A DNA stretch of 22,149 nt from an uncultured Prevotellaceae bacterium (lineage in GTDB: Bacteria; Bacteroidota; Bacteroidia; Bacteroidales; Bacteroidaceae), in assembly GCA_902775075.1 (NCBI GenBank), contig CACYKX010000023.1, positions 1-22,149 of the forward strand. The letters run 5' to 3'. Positions 1-12,608 of the stretch are shown in pieces (the stretch's first letter is position 1; each line of letters begins with the position of its first letter). Below the pieces are notes generated by a model that saw nothing but the letters and a program-made list of their open reading frames with translations, searched no databases and was not told the origin of the DNA. Made by a program: the position numbers and the translations under genes.

Positions 1-34
1 ACTAATTTTGCCATTAAAACGTTATTTCTTTTGT

Positions 35-46
35 GCAAACGTTTGC
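35..46. promoter_or_regulatory. LacI-type operator upstream of the lacI-family gene
   Basis: Perfect 12-bp palindrome GCAAACGTTTGC with a central CpG, the usual form of an operator read by a LacI/GalR-family dimer whose hinge helices insert at the central CG. The same core recurs at 2514-2525. It lies 82 bp before the start of the LacI-family gene, so autoregulation is likely; it could also serve a divergent gene to the left of the window. The site itself is seen directly; which protein binds it is inferred. Confidence 0.8.
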
Positions 47-101
47 GCTTTGTTTTTCTTAATAATAAAAGAGTATGGTAATCTAGTTGCACAGATTTGT
101 C

Positions 102-109
102 TACATTTG
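102..109 (+). promoter_or_regulatory. Candidate -7 element for the lacI-family gene
   Basis: TACATTTG matches the Bacteroidetes -7 consensus TAnnTTTG exactly. No TTTG is present at the expected -33 position, about 20 bp upstream. It lies 19 bp before the ATG at 129, giving a short leader. A second perfect match, TAATTTTG at 3-10, is an alternative; from it the operator at 35-46 would sit just downstream of the start of transcription. Confidence 0.45.
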
Positions 110-128
110 CACAATGAGGTAATTTATC

Positions 129-1154
129 ATGAAAGATCAGACATCTATAACAATGAAAGATATCGCTCGCGACCTTGGCGTTTCTATAGCTACTGTTTCG
201 CGTGCGCTGAAAGACAGTCCACGGATTAGTGCTGTCCAAAAGGAGCGTATACAGAAGTATGCGCGCGAGCATAATTTCTATCCTAATGTGATCGGTGAGG
301 CCCTTCGTCATAGTAAGGTGATGCCGATGAAGGTAATAGGCGTCATCGTGCCTCAGTTTGTGCATTATTATTTTGGTTCTGTTCTTAGTGGCATCGAAGA
401 GGAGGCTAGCGCTCGTGGTTACCGCATCATGGTGGCTCAAAGTAATGAAAAATATGAGCGTGAGGTGGCCATCTGTGATGACTTCTATAAAAATAAGGTG
501 TGCGGAATTATCGTATCTCAGGCCAAAGATACCACGCATTATGAACATTTCAAGAAATTGATAGACAAAGGGGTTCCTTTGGTATTCTATGATAGAATTT
601 GTACCGGAGTGGATTGTTCCCGTGTGGTCGTAGATGATTATATGGGTGCTTATACTGCTGTAACCCATCTTATAGATACCGGTTGCCGGAGAATAGCGTA
701 TTATGGATCTTCGATGAATATGGAGATATCCAAAAACCGATTTAATGGTTATAAGGACGCGTTATTGAAACATGGATTGAAAGTGGATGAAAATATCATT
801 CGTCTTTGTGATAATCGTGCTGCCGCTGAGGCTATTACACCGGAAATCATTCGTATGGAAGACCGTCCGGATGCATTCTTTGCGATAAATGATGACACCG
901 CGATAGGTATCTTGTATACTGCCAAGCATATGGGCTTTGACGTGCCGGGAGATATCTCAATCTGTGGATTCACGAATGGTAACCGAGCAAAGTCGTGTGA
1001 CCCGATGCTTACCACGGTAGAACAACGTGGTAAGGCTGTCGGCGAAGAGGCTGCTAACATTCTGATAGGACAGGTGGAAGGTTCTATACCGATGAATAAA
1101 ATCGAAAAACGAGTTGTGAGAACTCGACTGGTAGTACGTGGTACTACACGATAA
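129..1154 (+). CDS. LacI/GalR-family transcriptional regulator of the starch/maltose locus
   Basis: A 341-residue protein of normal LacI-family length. The helix-turn-helix spans about residues 8-30 (MKDIARDLGVS followed by ATVSRAL). A hinge helix lies near 52-62 (YPNVIGEALR) with the Leu expected to wedge into a central CpG step. A periplasmic-binding-protein-like sugar-binding domain follows from about 68 to the end. It begins the starch locus and is flanked by LacI-type palindromes, so it is the likely binder of GCAAACGTTTGC and probably senses maltose or a maltooligosaccharide. The Bacteroides thetaiotaomicron sus locus instead uses the membrane regulator SusR. ATG 129 is chosen because GAGG precedes it at 116-119; ATG 153 is an alternative start. 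Family assignment is certain; ligand and target are inferred. Confidence 0.93.
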   Translation: MKDQTSITMKDIARDLGVSIATVSRALKDSPRISAVQKERIQKYAREHNFYPNVIGEALRHSKVMPMKVIGVIVPQFVHYYFGSVLSGIEEEASARGYRIMVAQSNEKYEREVAICDDFYKNKVCGIIVSQAKDTTHYEHFKKLIDKGVPLVFYDRICTGVDCSRVVVDDYMGAYTAVTHLIDTGCRRIAYYGSSMNMEISKNRFNGYKDALLKHGLKVDENIIRLCDNRAAAEAITPEIIRMEDRPDAFFAINDDTAIGILYTAKHMGFDVPGDISICGFTNGNRAKSCDPMLTTVEQRGKAVGEEAANILIGQVEGSIPMNKIEKRVVRTRLVVRGTTR

Positions 1155-1165
1155 TAAAATCGTGT
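1146..1165 (+). repeat. Inverted repeat spanning the lacI-family stop codon
   Basis: Arms ACACGAT (1146-1152) and ATCGTGT (1159-1165) are perfectly complementary around a 6-nt loop, and the stop codon lies inside (1152-1154). No T-run follows, so it is not an ordinary intrinsic terminator. It may shape the mRNA between the regulator and transporter genes or be chance. Confidence 0.4.
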
Positions 1166-1198
1166 CAAAATCGACAAACTAAAAACCATTATGATAAT

Positions 1199-2506
1199 AT
1201 GAAAGAAAAACCTAACATGAACTTTTGGGGGCTCTGGAATTTGAGCTTCGGATTCTTTGGTGTGCAGATTGCTTATGCTCTGCAGAGCGCAAATATTTCG
1301 CGCATTTTTGCCACGATAGGGGCTGATCCTCATAGTTTAAGCTATTTCTGGGTTTTACCGCCTCTTATGGGTATCATTGTACAGCCTATTGTTGGAACTT
1401 TAAGTGATAAGACATGGACTCGCTTCGGTCGACGTGTACCCTATCTGTTCGTAGGTGCTCTGTTGGCAGTTTTTGTCATGTGTCTGTTGCCGAATGCCGG
1501 GTCGCTTGGCTTTACTTTTGGGGCGGCCATGCTGTTTGGTTTGATCGCATTGATGTTTCTTGATACCAGTCTTAATATGGCCATGCAACCATTTAAAATG
1601 ATGGTAGGTGATATGGTGAATGAGAAACAGAAAGCCAAGGCTTATGCCATCCAGAGTTTTCTTTGTAATGCAGGTTCTGTAGCAGGTTTTGTCTTTCCAT
1701 TCTTATTTACATGGTTGGGCTTGAGCAATGTCGCTCCAAGAGGAGTTGTACCGGATTCTGTAATCTGGTCCTTCTATATTGGTGCAGCAGTACTTATATT
1801 ATGTGTGATCTATACCTCTTTGAAGGTGAAAGAATGGGATCCGAAGACTTATACAGCATATAATGCTACGTCAGAAGCAGTGGCAAAGAAGGAAGAACAT
1901 GTAAATTGGTTTGTCCTTCTGAAAAATGCACCTTCTACATTCTGGAAGGTGGGACTGGTACAGTTCTTCTGTTGGGCAGGAATGCTCTATATGTGGAACT
2001 ATACCACCGGAGCTATCGCAGAGACCGTATGGGATACGACAGATGCTGCATCTCCTGAATTCCAGGAAGCAGGAAACTGGGTGGGAATCCTCTTTGCCGT
2101 CCAGGCTGTAGGTAGTGTGATATGGGCTGTTGTCCTTGCGCAGTTCAAGAATACCAAACTGGCTTATGCATTAAGTCTTATCATGGGTGGTGCTGGTTTT
2201 ATCCTCATCCCATTTGTCCATGATGCTTATTGGCAGTTTATACCATTCTTGTTGGTAGGTTGCGGATGGGCTGCTATGTTGGCCATGCCGTTTACCTTTG
2301 TTACCAATGCACTCCAGGGATATGGCCATATGGGCGCATATCTTGGTCTTTTTAATGGAACCATCTGTGTTCCTCAAATCGTAGCAGCCTTGTGTGGTGG
2401 AGGAATCCTTAGTATGGTAGGCTCTCATCAGAGTAATATGATGATTGTAGCCGGTACGCTTTTCTTGTTAGGTAGCTTTGCTGTTTCTTTTATCAAGGAA
2501 AAGTAA
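1199..2506 (+). CDS. MFS sugar transporter, SLC45/GPH-like (probable maltose/maltooligosaccharide:cation symporter)
   Basis: A 435-residue protein with about 12 hydrophobic segments. The loop after TM2 carries the signature GTLSDKTWTRFGRRVP (residues 66-81). This DxxxxxxGRRxP pattern is typical of SLC45 and plant-sucrose-transporter-like MFS carriers and of GPH symporters. The protein starts 44 bp after the LacI-family gene with no recognisable promoter between, so the two are probably co-transcribed. Its place before malQ, susB, pulA and susA-like genes argues that it brings glucose, maltose or short maltodextrins across the inner membrane. An ATG at 1191 is followed at once by an in-frame stop, so ATG 1199 is the start. 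Substrate is inferred from context only. Confidence 0.9.
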   Translation: MKEKPNMNFWGLWNLSFGFFGVQIAYALQSANISRIFATIGADPHSLSYFWVLPPLMGIIVQPIVGTLSDKTWTRFGRRVPYLFVGALLAVFVMCLLPNAGSLGFTFGAAMLFGLIALMFLDTSLNMAMQPFKMMVGDMVNEKQKAKAYAIQSFLCNAGSVAGFVFPFLFTWLGLSNVAPRGVVPDSVIWSFYIGAAVLILCVIYTSLKVKEWDPKTYTAYNATSEAVAKKEEHVNWFVLLKNAPSTFWKVGLVQFFCWAGMLYMWNYTTGAIAETVWDTTDAASPEFQEAGNWVGILFAVQAVGSVIWAVVLAQFKNTKLAYALSLIMGGAGFILIPFVHDAYWQFIPFLLVGCGWAAMLAMPFTFVTNALQGYGHMGAYLGLFNGTICVPQIVAALCGGGILSMVGSHQSNMMIVAGTLFLLGSFAVSFIKEK

Positions 2507-2512
2507 AGAAGA

Positions 2513-2526
2513 TGCAAACGTTTGCA
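2513..2526. promoter_or_regulatory. LacI-type operator O1 upstream of malQ
   Basis: Perfect 14-bp palindrome TGCAAACGTTTGCA, 6 bp after the MFS stop codon and about 98 bp before the malQ start. Its 12-bp core is identical to the site at 35-46. The core ends 56 bp before the candidate malQ -7 element. Confidence 0.85.
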
Positions 2527-2545
2527 CGGATAATAATTGTGTTTG

Positions 2546-2558
2546 TGCAAACGTTGCA
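2546..2558. promoter_or_regulatory. Shortened LacI-type operator O2 upstream of malQ
   Basis: TGCAAACGTTGCA is the same palindrome with one T lost from the right half-site. Its centre is about 32.5 bp from that of O1, near three helical turns, so both sites face the same side of the helix. It ends just upstream of the expected -33 region. Probably a weaker cooperative site. Confidence 0.65.
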
Positions 2559-2581
2559 TGTTCTGAATAGAAAAAAATATC

Positions 2582-2589
2582 TACCTTAG
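2582..2589 (+). promoter_or_regulatory. malQ: Candidate weak -7 element for the malQ operon
   Basis: TACCTTAG differs by one base from TACCTTTG, the -7 form seen before purL and the HAD gene in this window. No TTTG lies at the -33 position. A weak core promoter with operators just upstream suggests dependence on an activator, though this is inference. Confidence 0.4.
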
Positions 2590-2623
2590 CATCACAATTA
2601 AGAATACTAACCCCTGATAGTCT

Positions 2624-7428
<4,805 letters not shown>

Positions 7429-7450
7429 TGGACGCTTATGATATCGAATC

Positions 7451-9358
7451 ATGATAAGGATTAAGAATATATATATAGCTGCATTAGCAGTTGCTTTAAC
7501 AATTCCTGCTCAGGCTCAGGATGTCTTCAAGGAGATGTCCTACAGTCCTGAGCAGACTGTTTTTAGATTGAACACTCCTTTCCATGGTGTTGTGAAAATC
7601 TATGATCGCGGTAATGGTGGAAATGCCATAAAGGTGGTCAAACTCAAAAAGGTCGCTCCTACAGAATGGAGGGCTCGACTTAAAGGAGACTGGAAGGGTA
7701 AGTTCTATACCTTTAATATAGGTAGAGGTGAGACACCGGGTACATTTGCTAAAGCTGTAGGTGTTAATGGTAAGCGTGGGTATATCACAGACCTGAAAGA
7801 TACGAATCCCGAAGGTTGGAATCAAGACCGGCATCCTAAGATTTTGTCTCCTGCAGATCTGGTAATCTATGAGATGCATTGGAGAGATTTCTCCATCGAT
7901 CCATCATCAGGATTGAAATATCGTGGAAAGTTTCTTTCCCTTACGGAACCTAAAGCGATAAATTATCTGAAAATGTTGGGCGTAAATGCGATACACATCC
8001 TCCCTTCTTTTGATTATGCTTCCGTAGATGAGTCACAGGTTGATAATCCTCAGTACAACTGGGGATACGATCCTCTGAATTATAATGTCCCTGAAGGCTC
8101 TTATTCTACTAATCCATTTGAACCGACTTGTAGAATCAAGGAGTTCAAACAGATGGTCAAGGCTTTGCATGATGTCGGCATCCGTGTCATCCTCGATGTG
8201 GTATATAACCACACCTTTGATCTTGAAAACAGTAATTTCCAAAAGACTTATCCTGATTATTATTATCGATATAATCCAGACGGTTCACCAAGTAATGGCT
8301 CGGGATGTGGAAACGAAACCGCTTCGGATCAACCTCTGATGCGCGAGTTTATGCTCGAAAGCGTGAAATATTGGGTAGATGAATATCATATCGATGGATT
8401 CCGATTCGATCTCATGGGTATTCATGACATCCAGACGATGAGTGCTATTCGCGAACAGTTGAATGCTATTGATCCTTTCTTGTTCGTATATGGTGAAGGG
8501 TGGAGTGCAGGACATTGTGCTTATCCGTCAGAATTGTTGGCTACCAAAGTTAACATTCCACAAATGTCGGGGATAGCAGCCTTTGGTGATGATATGCGTG
8601 ATGCTTTGCGCGGTCCTTTTTCTGATGATACTCAGGGAGCATTCCTTGCAGGCTATCCCGGTGAGGAAGAAAGTCTGAAGTTTGGTATTGTCGGTGGAAT
8701 TGCTCATCCACAGGTAGATATGAGTAAGGTGAACTATGACAAGGCGGCATGGGCCAAGGAACCTACTCAGCATATCAGTTATGTAAGCTGTCATGATGAT
8801 ATGTGTTTGGTGGATCGGTTGAAGGCCGAGATTCCAAATATCTCAACAGAAGAGTTGATTCGATTGGACGAACTTGCTCAGACTGCTGTACTCACATCCC
8901 AGGGTGTACCTTTCATTCTGAGCGGAGAGGAGATGCTTCGTGACAAGAAAGGAGTGCATAATAGTTTCAATGCTCCGGATAGTATAAACCATCTCGACTG
9001 GAACAATCTGCAGAGATTTCCTCAGGTGTTTGATTATTATCGTAATTTGATATCATTACGTAAGAATCATCCAGCCTTTCGTCTTGCAAAGGCAGAATTG
9101 GTACGTGAGCATTTGAGTTTCCTTCCTGTTCAGAAATGTCTTGTTGCTTTCCAATTAAGTAACCATGCAGGAGGTGACTCATGGAATAACATCATTGTTA
9201 TTCTAAATGCAAATCGTGAGGCAAAACTTGTAGATATTCCTCAGGGAAAATATACTGTTGTATGCTGTGATGGGCAGATTGACGAACGCGGATTAGGGAG
9301 TGTAGATGGCGGAAAAATTGAAGTAGATCCGCAGACGGCCCTGATTCTACATGACTAA
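7451..9358 (+). CDS. pulA: Type I pullulanase (GH13), exported debranching enzyme
   Basis: A 635-residue protein with a signal peptide (residues 1-22, AQA/Q). A CBM48-like N-terminal domain spans about 25-125 and a GH13 barrel follows. The type I pullulanase signature YNWGYDP is at residues 202-208. The catalytic triad is complete: nucleophile D320 in GFRFD, acid/base E349 in YGEGW and D449 in SCHDD. It should cut alpha-1,6 branches in pullulan, limit dextrins and branched maltodextrins. No lipobox, so probably soluble in the periplasm rather than displayed on the surface. It sits 22 bp after susB with no promoter between, third gene of the malQ operon. The YNWGYDP motif makes the subtype firm; an isoamylase-like specificity is less likely. 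Confidence 0.93.
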   Translation: MIRIKNIYIAALAVALTIPAQAQDVFKEMSYSPEQTVFRLNTPFHGVVKIYDRGNGGNAIKVVKLKKVAPTEWRARLKGDWKGKFYTFNIGRGETPGTFAKAVGVNGKRGYITDLKDTNPEGWNQDRHPKILSPADLVIYEMHWRDFSIDPSSGLKYRGKFLSLTEPKAINYLKMLGVNAIHILPSFDYASVDESQVDNPQYNWGYDPLNYNVPEGSYSTNPFEPTCRIKEFKQMVKALHDVGIRVILDVVYNHTFDLENSNFQKTYPDYYYRYNPDGSPSNGSGCGNETASDQPLMREFMLESVKYWVDEYHIDGFRFDLMGIHDIQTMSAIREQLNAIDPFLFVYGEGWSAGHCAYPSELLATKVNIPQMSGIAAFGDDMRDALRGPFSDDTQGAFLAGYPGEEESLKFGIVGGIAHPQVDMSKVNYDKAAWAKEPTQHISYVSCHDDMCLVDRLKAEIPNISTEELIRLDELAQTAVLTSQGVPFILSGEEMLRDKKGVHNSFNAPDSINHLDWNNLQRFPQVFDYYRNLISLRKNHPAFRLAKAELVREHLSFLPVQKCLVAFQLSNHAGGDSWNNIIVILNANREAKLVDIPQGKYTVVCCDGQIDERGLGSVDGGKIEVDPQTALILHD

Positions 9359-9390
9359 TAGGGAAAAGCAATTTTTTAAATAACCTTAAT

Positions 9391-11259
9391 ATGAAAAAGT
9401 TTTTTGTAGTTTTAAATTTACTATTCTGTGTGTTGAGTGTGAATGCAGGGGTTAAAATCGATAAGATAGAACCTACCGACTGGTATGTAGGAATGAAAGA
9501 CCCGTCTCTTCAGTTGATGGTTTACGGAAAGGATATCCGTAGTGCTCAGGTGAGTGTAGATTATCCAGGAGTTAGAATCGACTCTCTTGTGAGGTTAGAT
9601 TCTCCGAACTACCTTCTGGTATATCTCAACTTACAGGATGCACAACCAGGAATGATGAATCTCAAATTCACCCAAAACGGTTCTACCAAAAGTGTGAAGT
9701 ATCAACTCAAGCGTCGTGCTATGACTGGAGATAAACGAATGGGCTTCACGAATGCCGATGTCTTGTATCAGCTGATGCCTGATCGTTTTGCTTCTTCTGG
9801 TAAGATTAAGCATCTCAAGGGTATGAATCACTATGTCGTTGATCGTAGTAAACCGAGTTTGCGTCATGGTGGTGACTTTGAAGGTATCCGTCAGCATCTG
9901 GATTATTTCAACCAGTTAGGTATTACTGCTCTGTGGTTTACTCCGGTCCAAGAGAATAATTCTCCGGATTCAGAAGATGGCTTCAGTACATATCATGGAT
10001 ATGCCACAACAGACTATTATCGTGTTGATCCACGTTTCGGAACCAATGCTCAGTATAAGGCATTGGTAGATGATGCACATGCTCATGGACTGAAAATCGT
10101 CATGGATATGATTTTCAATCATTGTGGATTCGAGCACCCTTGGGTTGCTGATATGCCTTCGAAGGATTGGTTTAATGAACCAGAGTGGCTTACAGGTGAT
10201 AAGAATAAATATTTCCAGACCAGTTATAAACTTACTCCAGTCTTGGATCCTTACGCATCAGATATAGATAAACGTGAGACTGTCGATGGATGGTTTGTTA
10301 AGAGTATGCCAGACCTGAACCAGCGTAATCCACATGTCATGAAGTATCTTATTCAAAATAGTGAGTGGTGGATAGAGTTTGCTGGTATAGACGGAATCCG
10401 AATGGATACCTATCCGTATGCTGATCGTGATGGAATGGCCTTGTGGATGAAGACACTTGATAAAGAATATCCTAACTTCAATACTGTTGGTGAGACATGG
10501 GTGGATGAACCTCCTTATACTGCTGCATGGCAGAAAGACAGTAGATTGGTGAAGAAGAATAGTTATCTGAAAACCGTGATGGACTTTAGCTTCTATGTTA
10601 AACTCAATCAGGCTAAGGATGAGGAAACGGATGGATATGGAAAAGGTTTTAATAGGGTATATAACAGTTTGGTATATGATTATCTCTATGAGAATCCTTC
10701 TTCTGTGATGGCTTTTCTCGAAAACCATGACACCGATAGATTCTTGGGAGAAGGAAAAGATACTCTGGCCTTGAAGCAAGGCTATGCTCTTCTTCTCACG
10801 ATGAATCGTATCCCTCAGTTATATTATGGTACAGAAGTTTTAATGAATGGCATAAAGACCGTCACTGATGGTAATGTTCGTAAGGATTTCCCTGGAGGAT
10901 TCCCTGGTGATAAGCATAATGCTTTCACGGCAGAAGGAAGATCTGAAAGTGAGAATGCAATGTTCAATTGGTTGAGCAAACTGTTGCATTGGCGTATGAA
11001 CAACCCATTGATAACAAAGGGTAGACAAATACAGTTCATTCCTTTCAAGGGTGTATATGTTGTTGCTAGACAATATCAGGGAAAAACTTCTATGACTATC
11101 CTTAATGGTAAAAATTCTTCTGGAGAAGTTTGTGTTGAGCGTTATGCTGAACTGATCAAGGATCACAAGCAAGCTCTGGATGTTATGACAGGAAAACAAA
11201 TCGATTTAACTAAGAATATCAAACTGTCACCTCGACAAACTCTTATTCTCGAGTTCTAG
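9391..11259 (+). CDS. susA: GH13 neopullulanase/cyclomaltodextrinase-like alpha-amylase, SusA-like, periplasmic
   Basis: A 622-residue protein, close in length to B. thetaiotaomicron SusA (about 617). Signal peptide cleavage is expected after A19 (VNA/G). An N-terminal beta domain (about 22-115, with EPTDWYVGMK near its start) is of the cyclomaltodextrinase type. The GH13 barrel carries nucleophile D339 in GIRMD, acid/base E368 in VGETW and D447 in ENHD. A C-terminal beta domain ends the protein. It should cut alpha-1,4 links in maltodextrins, cyclodextrins or pullulan, feeding SusB. Last gene of the operon, 32 bp after pulA and followed by a strong terminator. The exact substrate range cannot be read from sequence. 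Confidence 0.92.
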   Translation: MKKFFVVLNLLFCVLSVNAGVKIDKIEPTDWYVGMKDPSLQLMVYGKDIRSAQVSVDYPGVRIDSLVRLDSPNYLLVYLNLQDAQPGMMNLKFTQNGSTKSVKYQLKRRAMTGDKRMGFTNADVLYQLMPDRFASSGKIKHLKGMNHYVVDRSKPSLRHGGDFEGIRQHLDYFNQLGITALWFTPVQENNSPDSEDGFSTYHGYATTDYYRVDPRFGTNAQYKALVDDAHAHGLKIVMDMIFNHCGFEHPWVADMPSKDWFNEPEWLTGDKNKYFQTSYKLTPVLDPYASDIDKRETVDGWFVKSMPDLNQRNPHVMKYLIQNSEWWIEFAGIDGIRMDTYPYADRDGMALWMKTLDKEYPNFNTVGETWVDEPPYTAAWQKDSRLVKKNSYLKTVMDFSFYVKLNQAKDEETDGYGKGFNRVYNSLVYDYLYENPSSVMAFLENHDTDRFLGEGKDTLALKQGYALLLTMNRIPQLYYGTEVLMNGIKTVTDGNVRKDFPGGFPGDKHNAFTAEGRSESENAMFNWLSKLLHWRMNNPLITKGRQIQFIPFKGVYVVARQYQGKTSMTILNGKNSSGEVCVERYAELIKDHKQALDVMTGKQIDLTKNIKLSPRQTLILEF

Positions 11260-11281
11260 GTAGGTATATTCCTTATAAAAT

Positions 11282-11314
11282 AAAAAAGGCTTCAATTATG
11301 TTGAAGCCTTTTTT
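11282..11314 (+). terminator. Strong intrinsic terminator after the starch operon, probably bidirectional
   Basis: A perfect 14-bp stem (11282-11295 with 11301-11314) around a 5-nt loop, with core AAGGCTTCAA/TTGAAGCCTT. A-tract on the left arm and T-tract on the right mean it could stop transcription from either side. It lies 22 bp after the susA-like stop and about 160 bp past the end of the chrA gene arriving on the - strand. Confidence 0.9.
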
Positions 11315-11473
11315 ATTGTTCTTTAAACATCCGTTATCACTATTTCTTTATGGTATTAGTCTTAGCGAATATCAAACTAAAAAATGTACTCTTATATTAA
11401 GATCATATCCCGAAAGAGAAACCTTAGTTGGTTTCGATGTTGTTTCATATAAAGGTACACCTTTCATACGGAA
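11315..11473. other. Convergent intergenic stretch, no gene seen
   Basis: AT-rich spacer between the terminator and the end of the chrA pair. It contains a small inverted repeat GAAACC/GGTTTC (11418-11435, 6-nt loop) and a near-palindrome AAAGGT-AC-ACCTTT (11451-11464). An open frame runs across it on the + strand, but it starts inside the terminator and ends antisense to chrA, with no family resemblance. Confidence 0.5.
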
Positions 11474-12052
11474 TCATTGGTATAATAATAGCAATCCAGC
11501 TAAGGCACAGTAGAACATCATCCTAATAGGATTGATCTTGAGTACCTTCGTTCCTATGAATGTTGCCAGGAATAAGAAGATGCTAATGTAAAATTGCCAA
11601 GGATTTAGTTTTGGACTTGAGAAATTCTCAGCGTTCATCAGTAGCAATGCCGCAGCACCCAATAGGCCGACAACAGCTGGGCGTAATCCCATGAAAATGT
11701 TTTGTACCGTTGTGGTATGGATGTACTTCATGAACATCTTACTGATGAAAATCATTAAAATAAGAGAGGGTAAGATCAGGGCAAAGGTTGCTGTGGCAGA
11801 ACCTAGTATCGCCATGATGCCATTATATCCTGCGTTGTGTACGACGGTGTATCCACAGTAAGTTGCTGAGTTGATACCTACAGGGCCAGGAGTCATTTGT
11901 GATATTGCAATGACATCGGTGAATTCTCCCATGGTCATCCAGTGATAATGAGTTACAACCTGACTTTGAATCAATGATACCATAGCATAACCGCCACCGA
12001 ATCCAAAGATACCAATTTCTAAGAATGTGATAAAAAGTTGTATATATACCAT
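11474..12052 (-). CDS. chrA: Chromate-transporter-family membrane protein, second half-size subunit
   Basis: A 192-residue hydrophobic protein with one CHR domain. The N-terminal GIFGFGGGYAM (about 13-23), the GPVGINSATYCGY segment and the later GLRPAVVGLLG are family hallmarks. It starts 3 nt after the stop of the first subunit (TAG-AAA-ATG on the - strand), so the two are translated together. Half-size ChrA proteins in bacteria are known to occur as pairs that act together, in contrast to the fused 400-residue form. CHR proteins expel chromate in the best studied cases, but the native substrate in a gut anaerobe is unknown. The two copies are related to each other, as expected from an old duplication. 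Confidence 0.9.
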   Translation of the reverse strand: MVYIQLFITFLEIGIFGFGGGYAMVSLIQSQVVTHYHWMTMGEFTDVIAISQMTPGPVGINSATYCGYTVVHNAGYNGIMAILGSATATFALILPSLILMIFISKMFMKYIHTTTVQNIFMGLRPAVVGLLGAAALLLMNAENFSSPKLNPWQFYISIFLFLATFIGTKVLKINPIRMMFYCALAGLLLLYQ

Positions 12053-12055
12053 TTT

Positions 12056-12598
12056 CTATTCTGTAGGTTTTATAAACTTACCATATACGAAGCCACCTAT
12101 TCCTGCTGCGATGATAATATAAATAGGATTTACTCCTAGCAGCCAGATGAGTAGACCACCACCTATAGGAATCCAACAATTAGTTAGATTGATTTTTGCA
12201 CTCTTTGCCAACTCGAATGTAGGTACGGCAATCAAGGCTACTACTGCAGGACGGATGCCTCGGAATAATGCTGCTACAATGCGATTGTCCTCAAATTGAT
12301 GAAAGAACATGGCAATGAGTAGAATGATAATGAAAGAAGGAAGTGCACATCCCAATGCGGCTATGATGCCACCTTTCGACTTTCTTAAGGCATATCCGAT
12401 AAAAATGCTGATGTTCACGGCAAATGCGCCCGGACAACTTTGTGCAATAGCCAATAAGTCGATAAAGCGGTCTTTGTTGATCCATTGGTTCTTGTGTACG
12501 ACTTCTTCCTCTATCATAGGAATCATGGCGTAGCCACCTCCGAAGGTGACTACGCCAATTTTAAAAAAGGTTTTAAATAATGTCCAATATAGTTCCAT
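12056..12598 (-). CDS. chrA: Chromate-transporter-family membrane protein, first half-size subunit
   Basis: A 180-residue hydrophobic protein with one CHR domain: GVVTFGGGYAMIP near residues 15-27, then SCPGAFAVNISIFIGY, LPSFIIIL and RGIRPAVVALI. It starts 10 bp after the purL stop, which suggests that it is carried on the purL transcript, with the second subunit following 3 nt downstream. Each gene has about five or six membrane segments. Anion (chromate/sulfate-like) transport is known for the family; the substrate here is not shown by the sequence. Confidence 0.9.
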   Translation of the reverse strand: MELYWTLFKTFFKIGVVTFGGGYAMIPMIEEEVVHKNQWINKDRFIDLLAIAQSCPGAFAVNISIFIGYALRKSKGGIIAALGCALPSFIIILLIAMFFHQFEDNRIVAALFRGIRPAVVALIAVPTFELAKSAKINLTNCWIPIGGGLLIWLLGVNPIYIIIAAGIGGFVYGKFIKPTE

Positions 12599-12608
12599 TA
12601 TTCAAATA

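Noticed and set aside
8..229. Short open frame overlapping the start of the LacI-family gene
   Set aside because: It runs through the operator and promoter region in another frame and has no family resemblance.
11298..11513. 71-codon open frame in the convergent gap
   Set aside because: It begins inside the terminator loop, ends antisense to chrA and resembles no known protein.
11474..12598. A single ChrA gene split by a frameshift
   Set aside because: Each half has its own start, complete CHR domain and stop, and paired half-size ChrA genes are a known arrangement.
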